Positions 23,209 through 36,020 of a stretch of 64,000 nt of DNA are shown in pieces. Origin of the DNA: Hypomesus transpacificus (Eukaryota; Chordata; Actinopteri; Osmeriformes; Osmeridae). The first letter of the stretch is position 1. The number at the start of each line of letters is the position of its first letter. The DNA is taken from the NCBI RefSeq assembly GCF_021917145.1, contig NC_061078.1, positions 6,921,076 through 6,985,075 on the forward strand. The letters run 5' to 3'. Made by a program: the position numbers and the translations under genes. The notes under the pieces are model-generated. The model did no database searches and was not told the origin of the DNA. It saw only the letters and a program-made list of their open reading frames with translations.

Positions 23209-26200
23209 ATGGCAGAGTCCTTAGTTGTTCGGAACCACCATGTCTCCACAGATGTACAACTCTGCTCCACAGAGTAAGGAGAACCTACCCATATCTTGTA
23301 GCGAGGTTGTGTGTTAATGAAATCATATCTGTTTAGTTAACTTCTCTTTGCAACTCAATTCATCCCACAGTGAAATGGAGTTGGAGTCGTTCCAGAACGA
23401 AGCAGAGGACCAGGACCAGGGATTGAGGGTGGAACAGCTGCTTCTCACCATAGAGAGACACCAAAGACTGGACCTCTGGTGTGAGTACCACCTTCAGCAC
23501 ATCCTGCTGGAGAAGAGAGCACCTTTCTGGAAACGTTTGACGCAACATCACTTGCTCTCAGACATACCTCTTACATGTATTTTGTGTCTCTGCCCAGTCT
23601 GCGAGGATTGTAAGGAGTACTTTGTGGATGAGTGCCCCACTCACGGCCCCCCGGTGTTTGTGCCAGACACCCCGGTTCCCGTCGGCGTGCCTAACCGTGC
23701 AGCACTTACAGCACCCTGCGGTGTGGAGGTGCTCCAGGAGGGCGGAGAGGTGGACGTGTGTTGTGTTTCCCCGGACCTTCACCGGGGAGTGCTATTTGGA
23801 CCTTACCAAGGAGAGGTTGTGGCCCAGGACCAGTCCTCTGGCTTCTTCTCCTGGATGGTGAGTATCTGAAGTCTGGGACAAAACTATTTACTATTTAAAT
23901 AACTATTTGGATTCGCATGTTTCTTTTTGAGGTAGACCAATATAGATTTTTTTCAACGGATATCGATGTAGATTGGTAGGAGGGGTGAAAGACGATAACT
24001 AATTAGTTTGCCTTTATATATTTTTTTAATCAAATCAATTAACTGAATAAAAACATATCCCCCTTTGTACATTAAAAAATACTTTAATAACAATACAAAA
24101 TATATTTTTTATAATAGCACAAAATAATATTAAAATGAAACAGAAAATGCATCAATCAAAAAATATACATCATATAAACAAATTCTGATATACACTGATT
24201 TACAAAAGGCTGATAGTGAACTGCCGAACATCTTTCAATCCCATCATTTCTTTTACTCATTACATCTTTCCTTCCATCCTTCCATCGTGTGTGTTTTTAA
24301 CTGCTCTTACCATGAAAGGTAAGTGTTGTTCTACTTTTCCTCTCTCAAGCTGGTGGATGAGAACAACTGTTATCGCTCTATAGATGGCAGTGATGAGACT
24401 AAGGCCAACTGGATGAGGTAGGGTTATACATTCACACATGCACACATGTGCTCAAACATACACTACTAGCTAAGGTACCAACACTGTGTTTGTATGCAGG
24501 TATGTTCGCACCTCCTCGGAGGAGGGCGAGCGTAACCTGACGGCGTTCCAGTATGGCGAGCACATCTACTTCCAGGTGAGCCGTGAGCTAGCGGTGGGAG
24601 ACAGACTGAGGGTCGGATATAGCCAGGAGTACATGGACCGACTTCACAGCATGTCCCTGGACACAGTCAACAACCTGAACACAGGTAACATACACTCATA
24701 TACACATATATATGCATACATACACACCTGTATACAATAGATACACATGCATACACCTCTACGTACAAATAATATACACACAGTATGTTAAAAATGATGG
24801 ACTTATCCATTTCATAAAATGCAATATTCAAATTTCCTTTCAAGACACCAGATGGAGCTCTGACACTGTGATAAAATAATCAGATGCATGATCAGGACCA
24901 TCTCCCCCCTCCCCCCCCTAACCCCACCACCACCAACACCCATCCATAGAGAAGGACAGCCCAGTGTGGTCCAGTCCGTGGAACGTGACTGCGAGGGACC
25001 GCGAGGCCACGCTGGCACTGATCCAGCACTACGGCTCACCGGACATCCAGGCTCTGTTAAGTGACCGGACCACCAAGACTAAGCAGGTGTTTGAGGTGAT
25101 TGCGGGTCGGATGGAGGCCCAGGGCTTCGTGGTGAGCCAGGCAGGCTGGCAGGGAGGGAAGCGCTGCTTCCAGAAGTGGAGGAACATGGAACGCACCTAC
25201 AGGGACTACCTGCTGGCCAACAAGAAACTGGACGGCAGCCGCAGGAAGCAGCCCGAGTTCTTCCAGCAGTTCCATGCCCTTATGGGCCAGAGGCTCAGCT
25301 CCAAGATGGCTGCTGCCGCTGCAGACTGCTCTGCTTGGGGCGGGGCTAAGGTCAAGTCCAAAAATGTAGCTCCGCCCCCTACCTTGCCTCTCTACGCTAT
25401 TGTGGTTCCGTCCAATCAGACGGTCAACCTAAGCATTCCCTCTTCATCATCTTCGTCATCTTCAGAGGCAGAGCTCAGGGTTCAGGCTGGCTCCTCCGAC
25501 CCAGAGGCTCAGACCAGGAAGTCGAGCAGAGCCAGACCCATCCAGGAAGACATGGGGGTTGGGCGAGGTGGGGAAAGGGGCCGAGGGAGGGGGAGGGGCA
25601 ATAAGCAGCAACAGAAGAGGAAGAGAAGATCGTGGCTGGGGGAGGAAAGAGGTAAGTTCCGTGGGTCATGTTCAGCTAATATTACAGTCAGAGTCTGTGT
25701 CTTAAACTGATGCCTTGCTCTCTACTCATCATTGCTTCCCTTTTCCCCTCCTGTCTGGTTCCCTTATGCCCCACCCTCCCATCAATGCCTTTTCTTTTTC
25801 CTCTGCCTCTCTATACCCATTGTTTCCGCTCCCCGTGCAGCAGAGGAGGGTGCTGTGCAAGATGGAGGAGTGGTGTCGGTGTGGTCGGAAGGGAAGGTGA
25901 CCAGCCTGGACCTTGAGGCTACTGAAGCCCTGGTGGAGCTGTATGCCTCTGCTGAGATCCAAGGGCTGATCCGCGACAACAAGACCAGAACCAAGCGCAT
26001 CTTTGAGATCATAGCGAGTCGTCTGCGGGAGCAGGGGTTCCCCTTGAGTCCGGTGCCAGAGCAGGCGGGCCAGAGATGCTTCCAGAAGTGGAGGAACCTC
26101 TCCAGAGCCTACAGGGACTATGTTTTGAACCATGACCCCCACAGGACCGTCTTCAATTCTGCTTCTAACTCAGCCTCCAAGCGTAGGAGGCCACGCCCCC

Positions 26201-26826
26201 CACCTTGCTTTAAACAGCTCCACGACCTGATTGGCCACCGCCTCAACCTCCCACTGTCCGGTGATTTGCCAGGGCCAGATGGGGGTGGGGCTGAGGGAGA
26301 GGGACAAGCAGAGCCAATAATGAATGGTGACATAGATGGAGAGGTAAATGGAGATGGACAGATGGATGAAGATGCAAATGGAGATGAAGACATAGATGGA
26401 GAGGCAGATGGAGACACAGAGGTGGAGGAAGATGGAGTCAGCCAGAGTCTGTTACACATAGTGGAGGTACCCGCCAGTCCCACCGAGCCCTATCTGCCCC
26501 CCTCCACCTCCACTTGCTCCTCCAGCTCCACTATGCCCTCCCAGCCCTCTCCACCCAGGGATCAGCACCTCCTGCTGGGTCAGAAAAGGAGGAGGAGGAT
26601 GACGGACATCCTGGAGGTGCTGCAGGGGTACAGGGAGGAGGACAGGAGGAGGGAGGAGGAGAGGCAGAGGAGGGAGGAGGAGAGGCAGAGGAGGGAAGAA
26701 GCGAGAGAGCGGAGAGAGGAGGAAAGGTATGACCAGCTGAGAACTCTCCTCAGGGAGCAGCATTCTGAGAGCATGAACGTGATGAGGGAGCTGATCCACA
26801 CCATGAAGGCTGAGAAGAAAGTGTGA
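23209..26826 (+). CDS. prdm11: PR domain protein 11 with two C-terminal Myb/SANT-like domains
   Basis: PRDM11 is a nuclear PR/SET protein; the human protein has been reported as a transcriptional regulator. Seven exons (23209-23273, 23371-23480, 23598-23857, 24350-24417, 24500-24684, 24950-25651, 25841-26826) give one frame of 791 residues. The start ATG opens [15 protein letters not shown]. The zinc-binding segment [16 protein letters not shown] and the PR domain (about residues 60-215: [38 protein letters not shown], then RLHSMS) match human PRDM11 closely. Exon 24950-25651 then encodes a trihelix-type Myb/SANT-like domain (about 236-315, ending [17 protein letters not shown]) and a basic Gly/Arg/Lys-rich linker. 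The last exon encodes a second copy (about 475-560, [17 protein letters not shown]), an Asp/Gly/Asn-rich acidic repeat, and an Arg/Glu coiled coil (about 720-780). I do not recall this tail in human PRDM11. The reading frame crosses all junctions, so the fusion is real at gene-model level. Confidence 0.9.
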
Positions 26827-27835
26827 AACTCCTCCCCCTTCCTCCCTGGTTACACCACCCTTGGTAGTTTGATGTTACAGTGTGAGCTGTTTCACATATT
26901 TTCACTCTGAACATCAAACAGACTCTTTGCTGACGTGACAGTTTGTTTTTACATGCAGTACATTTTAGACGCAGTATGAGACTTTGACTGATATGTTCAT
27001 GGACCCAGAGGCTCTTTACATGCTAGGATATCTGACGCTAAACCCAAGGTATTGGCTCGTGGTACTTTATCTAGGTTCCTTGAAATCTGACCTCGGGTCT
27101 ATAAATCGTTTTTCAACTCCCCTGTGACCTTATTGGCTCAAATAAACCTTTCGGTTTGATTTCAATGACTTTGAGATGCTATTTTGTCTGCATGCACAGC
27201 CTGGGGAAATACAGAAGGAGATTGCCTGGAGTATAGTTTCCACTTTATAAGATGTGTATTGGATTCACTAATTATTCATTCAGATGCGTCTGCTTCTGGA
27301 GGAAGAGGGCGACGAGAGAGAGACAGAGGGATGGTAACAGAAAGACAACAGAGAGACATCAGTTAGACCCAACAAGGGCGAGAGAACAATGGGCTGGAGC
27401 AGAGGACGATCGCAGGCCAGTGACAGAGACACCCAGAGAGGGAGAAGATGGTGCGAAAGGAGAGACAGCAACAGCAGTAAGAGCAGGAGACAGAAAAGAC
27501 AAAAAGAGAGAAAAAGAGAAGAAAAAAGAGATCACAGGCAGAACCAGACAGACAGAAGCTCTCTGTCTCTTACAGCCTGCTGTCTCCTGCCTACTACCCA
27601 TTACATGGAAATAATGGGTCATCATTAGCAGAGCTTGGCTGTGTTGTTGTTCAATATGCTGCAATAGTTGTCAATACTTGTCCACCATTTACCAGGAAAC
27701 ACAACCTGGCCGGACTAAAGATGACTCATTCCTACTGTAACTTAAAAAACACATAATATGTTCACTCTACAACAGTTGGCTGTAGCAGTCACGATGCTGA
27801 TCAAAAAGAATATAACAGTTTTATAACTGAGCACT
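26827..27835. other. prdm11 3' UTR and prdm11-syt13 gap
   Basis: An AATAAA at 27141-27146 probably ends prdm11 near 27165. From there to about 27830 the sequence is purine-rich (GAGAGA, AAAAGAGA) with no supported ORF. Confidence 0.65.
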
Positions 27836-29785
27836 TTATTAAAAGAAGCACAAGTTGGGTCTAAAAACACTTTTATTAACTGAGATACTGCAGTGTTTTC
27901 TAAATCAAGATGGACGACAGTGGAGTATGCCAGTGTAACAGAGGATAAGATAAGTACTGACTCAACACTGATATGCTGTACAACAGAACAGTGAAGCAGT
28001 ATATTAGTGACCAGACCATACTTGGGAGTTACCTGTATAACAGCCTTTTTAGGCTAGCTGTTCAGTTTGCTTTAGAACAGACATTGAACTACTGTAATGG
28101 TCTTCATACTAGTTTAGCAGAACGAGGACAGAAAGCATCAGGTTATATCCATTTGTAAATGCATGAAGGTTGCTTTTTCTAATTTCACACATTCGGGTTT
28201 TAAGTTGTTCAAAGTTTGACCTCTTACAACATTCATTGTTTTTGCCTACTCCAGAATGGGAAAGTCAGTTGGTGAAAGTCAGTTGATGGAAATTAAATGT
28301 CTTTGTCATCATAGCTTTGAGCGTTGTGTTGGTTTTTCACTAGCAGAAAGCATCTACTGTTGTTGCTGCACTAACCTAATGGACCTGCGTGTTACGTAAA
28401 CCGCAGAGACTTCAAAGTAACAACCATGCAAAGAGGCTGTGAAAGCCACAGATGATATACATGCTGATTGAGTATTCAGATGAGGAGAGGGAGAGCAAAT
28501 GTATTGGCTGGCAAGCACATCCATCAAGTGAGTGTGCTTAAACCCCCCTCCCCCCCTCCCACTCCCCACCACTACACCTAATTTAAACAGCCACATGATG
28601 GATAGACTAGCCTGGAAAGGCCCAGGCTTAAATAACCATCACTACAAAGCTCATTACAAAATCTATAATTGATACAATCAGCATATATTGATAATATGTA
28701 CACCCTCATATAGAGGGATTGTTGATGACTAGAAGGATGACCAAAGGAATACTGCAACAGCACATGACGAACAGTGTGACACCTGGTGTGTAACCTTATC
28801 TAATCTGTAAAACCATAACTATATTAAACAGACAGACCACTGTAGCTCTGATACAGTACTACCAACATACGTCGAAGCTCTCTGTACTCTGAACAGGCAC
28901 ACTTTATTTGGAGGGTCCCTATATTGACTGAGATGAGACAGTGTAACAACTCAGCGCTCATCCATCAGGACGTATCACATTATTAAGACGTCACCCGTGT
29001 TGAGACAATGAGGTGCACAATTGATAGTGTGCGGACGTGTACAAATGTAGTAAAATCACGTTATCAAAAGCAGCTCAGTGGATATTCAACTGGGGGTCAA
29101 GGTTTAGGTTAGCGGATAGCTGATTGTTGATAGTTCTACAGCATCTACAGACCATCAGTTACCAAACTTCTACAACGCACAGATTCTACTGCAAAGACAT
29201 CAGAGCCAGTAATAGTACAGAAATATAGTATACATATGTATTCTACTGTGATAATGATAGGACTAATGTATAAAATGTCAGTCTTGAAATGTATGAAGTG
29301 TTAAGTACTGTATTCGGTCATGACCCAGGTCTATAGGATTCCATCCATTTGTTCGGTCCAGTTCCGTTTTCTGATGAAAGTCCCATGTTTGAAAGTGCCA
29401 TCAAAGATAAATGACACCAGCATGAGTGAATGGTATGGTTTGATGAACAGGTGATGTGGTACAGTGGACAATGTTGAGGTTGTCTCAGGTGTCCAGGTTG
29501 AGTGGAAACGTTGTGGTTCCGGCTACAGAGAAGGGGTAGCATATTGCACCGTAGCTGATAGGTACTGTGGTGTTTGTCTCATCATTTTAGCGCATAGGGT
29601 ATAGAGGGTTAGTTAGGTGTGTTATGGTGTATGTATCAAGAGTAGAAGGTAATTAAGGTAAATGTGTTCCATGTGAGAGATGTATAGAGGGGTATTTGTT
29701 CCGGGGGGGGGGGGGGTTAGTTGGAGGTATTTGTTTCAGATCAAGGGGATATATGAGGTTATGTCAGGGGTGTGTGATTAGGTTA
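27836..29785 (-). other. syt13: syt13 3' untranslated region (inferred)
   Basis: A reverse AATAAA (TTTATT at 27835-27840, with another at about 27872) is the nearest strong end signal below the syt13 stop. This gives a 3' UTR of about 1.9 kb. No protein-like ORF or RNA gene was recognised inside. A G-run of 14 lies near 29703. Confidence 0.5.
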
Positions 29786-32700
29786 TTAGGTGTTGAGGGG
29801 GTGCCACATAGCAATCTGCTTGCGGGGGTTGTCTAGCATCTGCTGCCAGTGTTGCAGGCCAGTGCTGGAAGCCTGGAGGCCCAGTTGACACCTACCCAGG
29901 CACTGGGCTTGGTTCTGGGTTGTGCCCTGGCCCTGCCCTGCCTGGTTCAGGACCTCAAGTTCCAGACTGGACCTAGTCAGAAGATCCCTGGGAACCTCCA
30001 GCATCATCATCTCATTCCAGACGGGGTTCATCTTGTGCTTCACTCTCCGAGTTTGCTTTTTCTTCAGCTTGGTGATCTGGTGCTTCAGGGTCAGCTTGAC
30101 TGACAGGTCTGGGAGGGTTAGAAGACACATTCAGGATTATAAATCCGAATCGACTTAATTACCTACGTATGTGAGTGTAAATCAGTGGTGGTACGGTACC
30201 TATGCAATCTTTAAGTTTGTCAGACGGCAGTCCTCTTGCCTTCATGACAACCACACCCAGTCTGTTGGCTGCAGGCAGGTAGCTGATGGACAACAGGAGC
30301 TCCCCTGCAGACAGCACCTCCTGCTGGAGACACCACACAACTGCAGCTGTAGTTATTGCATTTAATTCACCTGCTAGTGTAGTCCTGTAATGCATTCTAA
30401 ATTGGTCCACATGAAAAGGGACTGGGTGCGTAGGCTAGACACATCAGGAGAAATGTAAAGATGACATTGTGCTCTCATCAATTACATTATAGGGTATACA
30501 TCATGATTACAGTCATCATCATTTGAGGAGGACACAGTCTGACTGGAAATGAAAGGATTGGTTAGTGTGTCTGTGAGTCAGTTCAGTCCTGCTTCATCAC
30601 TCCCGTCATTGTCATCATAACTATCATTATACATCCCTCTTATATCCAGATGCTCTTGTGCTCTGACTACAAGGAGACTGGTTCAGACAGAGAATGACAG
30701 AATGGAGGATGTCTGGATCGTAGTTTGATAGTGAGCTGACCTTTCACAGACAGATGAAAAGACCGAGATTAGTTATACAGATCTGTGTTCAGCCACTCCC
30801 CCTTCAGCCTGGAGAGCACAGTTATCATCTCTGATATGATCTCATCGTCATCTTCCTGAAGATGAAAACTGCTCCTAACAGTTGTACAGAGACAACTAAC
30901 ACAACTAAATCATTATCACTGCTGCCAAAACTAGGTGTATGTATGTGTGTGTCTTAGTGTATGAGTATGTACGTAATCTCCAGAACCTCTATATGAATCT
31001 ATGTGTACCCTGGCCATCTGTGATCATAAGAGAGAGAGAGAGAGCAGTCAAAGGAGAGATCACATCTCTGTATGAGCTCAGTCTGATACATTATTGATGA
31101 ACCTCGTTCTACAGAACTGCGTCACAGCCGGTATCACACACAACTCCGCGTCACGACCCTCCCCTCCAAACTGCACTGCGTCACGACCCTCCCCTCCAAG
31201 CTGCACCTTTCCCTCTCCTCCGGCCCTCCGCTCTCCTGTTTTATCTCCAGCATGTTTTATTTATCACATTCCTCCCTCCCTCCCTCCCTCCCTCTGTGTT
31301 CGTGATTCCTGGCAGGCCTCCCTGCTCTTCCCTGGAACACAGGAACACTACCCTCCAGGGTTTCTAATGACGTACATAGGAGAGGAAAGGAGGGGAAAGG
31401 AGAGGAGGGAGGGAGAGGATGACAAGAAGAGGGGACAGGGGAGAGGAGCTTCTGTTAGAATGTGCTGCCTAAAGATGAGAGACAAAGGGACTGTAGAAGA
31501 GCAAGGATATAAGGGAGAGAAGGGAAAGTGAGGGAGGGTCAGAGTCGAACTGTACTCTTCTGTAAGCTACTCCAAATCTTCAGATAACCGAACATTCCTA
31601 CAGTCATATATGACAGTATAATCAGGACCTACTTGTAAGTCTGAGTGTAGAAAACATGGAGAGGGGACTGTGATATTATCTTGTTCTCTCACAAGGGCTT
31701 CACATCATGCTATATGAACACATATGAATGGTATGCTATACACTCCTGGTCAGGACCACCAACATAGCAGATGCTTCCGTGGGCTGTGGGTTGATGACAT
31801 GTTAATCATCATCTACACCAGATGACTCAAACACTTTACTATACTCCTCTCAGGTGACTCCTTTGATGGACGTCATGCCAACACTTCCTGAAAAGTCAGA
31901 GCAGCATCCAATTAGCAGAATTTAAAGGTCACTAGACCCACGGGTGCCATGGTGATATGAAGCGCTTATCTCTAAAAACAGAAGCACTCAGATTAGCGGC
32001 TAGTCAAGTTGATGCTGAAACATCTTGTGTAATGAGTAGCCTTGGCTGTGACTGACAATTGGGGGGGTCAACTTCTTCTCCAGGGCATAAAGTAATATTT
32101 ACAATTACAGGTAAGAACGATATATAAATGTATTGACCCCCCCGACCTGTTTTTACCTCTTTTGGCGGGGTCCAAGTCTTAATTAGGGGGGTCAAACCCC
32201 CCTAAGCCCCCCTGTAATTAGCACCCTGCTCACAAGCCCAAGTGTCACTTGTGGGTATTGGGCAATGTGTTTTCGGCCTAGTGGTCAGTGTTTGGGGAAC
32301 CATGCAGATGACTCAATGATCTCCATCAACGTAAACCTATCTATTAAACTACTGTAGCTCTGAATATTAATGAGTGAGAGAAGAAATTGGCGTCTGACAG
32401 ACCATTATGCTGAATGATACTGAGCGGAAGCATGTAAATGATGGACAGAAATGGACCAGAATAGTCTTGGGGATACCTTGAAAGGCAAGAGCTGTGATAG
32501 GTGCGTGGGGACCAATGCACGTGAGGTTTTGACTGTGTATGGTAGTAGGCTATATCTACTGTTGCCTATATGTTGTTGGTAATACAACATTGTTTTTAGG
32601 AACCTTTATTAACCAGGTTGACCTCAGTGAAGCTCTAGAATCCCAGAGGAAATGTATTTACCTGTTTGGGAGGCTGCAGGTCGACCCAGCAATCTGAGTC

Positions 32701-35700
32701 AGACATCATGCCCACGTCCGCTAGCTTGAAGCGCATGCTGCCTAGGGTGGCGTGGTGGGAGAAGCGGTCACAGCTGAGGAGAGTCAGTGCCACCTCGCCA
32801 TCCCCCTGGCATCCCCCCGGGCCGGGCACGGAGAACACCAGACCCTCCTGCCAGCGGACACGCTTGCTCAATGGGCGACGAGACGTCTGCGCCTCCCGCT
32901 GGAACGAGCCACATGTCAGAACACCGGAGACATAGCCCTCGGAACCTGGAGATATGGTCACGCGCTCCGCTGTGTATGAAAGGAGATAGAGAGAAAAATA
33001 AGATAGGGGCCAAGGGAGACTGATCAGTCAGAGAGGAGCGAAGACACTGTATGGGCGCGATTATAACCCGCTCCTGTGCAATGCAGCTGTCAAATAAGTA
33101 GGGGTGTAACGATACATCCAGCTCACGATACAATACGTATCACGAGATTTTGAAGAAAATGTTAAATGAAACTGAAATTCAATTAACAGATTTATTTCGA
33201 AAACATTAATAATTTTTTATAATTTTCTGTGTTGTACATACAATTTAGTTAACTCATTCCAAGCGATTTATGTGAATGCAATGAATACAAGCAGGTGCAG
33301 AGTAAGTTGCGCGCTCAACCAATGGAATCAAACGGACATCATATTGTACAAATATTGCCATAACTCTACGATACATATTGTAAACATTTTGTATTGCGAT
33401 ATATTGTTCCACTATATATTGTTACACCCCTACAAATAAGTAATGCTCCTGGTAGGCTATTTCATATTTGTCATGCCACCTATTAGGTGTGTTTGCGTCG
33501 ATTCCACAAAGTTTGCCAAGGAGAAGGCGAGGGAGGAGGAAAGTTATGGGTGTGGGAGGTGTTGGGACTGGGAGGAAGAGCGGCGCATACCACCAGTATT
33601 GCTCCTTTACTCATGCCTTTTCGTCAGTGATTTCTTATGTAACATATTTCCATCAATTAGTAAGTCAAGCACATATATTTATAGAGCTGCCAGTAAATTG
33701 TCATTTTACGTCATTTACGTTGTATGCAATTACCTTAGCTCAGCAGCTCATAGGCATACATGTATACACCACTGTAGCCTATAATCCCCCTCTGAGACTA
33801 TACGCATTCAATCAATGCTATCAATATCCAAAGTTGTAATGGAGTATTTGGGTCTATGAAAATGCCTTTAGAGAATAAGCCACAGATCAACAATGCCATC
33901 TTTCTCTGAGTTGATCGGCTTTTCATACGAAATAACACTTCACAGACTTCCTGGTGATTTATTACGGCTTCACTTAAAAAGGCTGACGCAACCAAACCCA
34001 CACACTGCCTGCTTGTTGGCCCAGCTGTTGTGCTGGTCCAAAAGAGCAGTTCATTGCCGTTTACAAAACTATATAATTTTTTCATTGATATGTAACACTA
34101 CTCTATGTTTCTGTGCCTGGTCTGATAATTAATTAGTGGTGAAGGATCTCTGTTCGTGATTAACTTCTCTCTGCACCTGACTGCACCAAACTGGGATCCT
34201 GGGATATAAATTAGCGGAGTGTGGGGGTGTGTGTCTAAGTATGTGCTAATGAACTGTAATTGAGTCCACTGCAGATATTAAACAAACCATGGCAGGTGAA
34301 GTGTGCAGCTCATGATTGGTCGTAAGAGGAGCTCTGGCTATCCTTTATTGTCATGAATGTCATTAACATATTCCATAAAGAGCACATGAATACTCACAGG
34401 AGACCCCAGCAGACTCAGAGCTAAATAAATGCATCTTGTGGCCTTTTCATTGGAAGATGCATCAGCATAGCACAGTCTACAGTCGACCAAGAGTCCATGT
34501 GGAATCAGCCAACAAGCCCCCCCCCACACACACCAATGCATACATCACACTTGTGTATGTGTGTCCGTGTGTGTGTCATCACTTTGCCACTATTAGGATT
34601 TATGGATTGCTTCTCTGTCCTGTATTTGTGCAGGTGTGATGGTGTGTGTGTTTGGACAGGGTCTCTATTAACAAGCCACGGAGCATTAGTGACTCAAGAC
34701 AATACCCTCTGGTTACCCAGTCTTTAAAACACTGCTCTGTTTGGAGGAAAATCACAATCTCCCCAGAGTACGCTGCTGTTATTGGCTCACCTTCAATGAC
34801 TGTGATGTGCAGCTCCTCAGCCTGGCTGTGATAGGTTAGAGAGAAGTGCAGCTTGGGATGCAAGAGGGAGCTCACTACTGTGTCATTGGCAGATTCATCA
34901 GCACACTGAGGCTCCCCGCATGAGTCTGAAAGAAAGGGGAGGCACATGAGTCTCTCTTATGGGAACAGGGCAATAAATGATTCATGGTATCCAGACCACC
35001 GAACACATCAATATGTGTGTGGATGACATGAGAGAGTTACACGAGAGATCACGCAAAAATGTACCTTGCCTAGGGACCACAGCAACATCAGAACTGCTGG
35101 TTGCTTGGTTACCACCTTTGTCTGTCTGGCTTGAGGGTTCTGGATGTGAGAGTTGCTGTGACCCCTCTGGGGCGGAATCAGGGATTGGGTCAGGGATGGG
35201 GTAGTTGATGACCTCAGGGCAGGTAACGGAAGGTTTGGGTTGGTAGATCTTGGGGAACTTCAGCAGAGTCTGGGGCTGGATGGACTCTGTGGACTTCACC
35301 ACTCTGAACTGGACGGGTGAATGGGGGGGGGGGGTACAAAAGGGAAGAGGAGGGAGAAGGAGGAAGGAGACACGTTGATCACATTTGTGAGGTTTAGTTT
35401 CTGTTTTTAAGGCTCAGGCTGGTGGCCAGAGGTCACATGTCATACCCATGTCTACACATACATTTAACATAACAGGAGTTGATGTTGTTTCTTCCTAGGC
35501 ATTCACTCACAAGAGCATGTACACATGCAGGTGTGAGAGTGAATATGTCTCATCTGCAGGTGTGTTCACTACAAAACTAAGTACACAACATAGTGTCTAC
35601 CCTGCATTATCCTCCATTCTCCATCACTCTTTCCAGTCATACCATGTATTAAAGCAAAGGAAATGGGGAGAACTGAAATAAAATCAGATGCAATTTCTCT

Positions 35701-35989
35701 CCTTAGCTTCAATTGAGACACATTAATAGGAAAGAGACAAACCTAACCGATTTGATCTTTTTTTTCATCCATGACAGATTATAAGTGAAGAGACACTAAT
35801 CAGGCAACACATGATTAGCAACTAATGAGTCAACCAATATTAAGCAAAGAAATAACATAATAACTGTGAAATAGATGCAGCTGGGAGGATTCCCATGCTG
35901 TGTGTGTATTCTAGCTGTAGAATACTGAACATTAAACAGCTGCGTCTAATGCCCCTCTCACCAGGATTTCCTGCAAATCACAAACACTC

Positions 35990-36020
<31 letters not shown>

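Noticed and set aside
23481-23597. Uninterrupted prdm11 ORF through 23348-23869
   Set aside because: The intron 23481-23597 happens to be open. Splicing at GGT|GTGAGT restores [11 protein letters not shown], which matches PRDM11, so the read-through peptide is rejected.
31094-31531. 145-codon ORF in a syt13 intron
   Set aside because: Low-complexity Ser/Pro then Glu/Lys/Arg sequence from CCTCC and GAGG tracts, with no homology pattern and no splice context.
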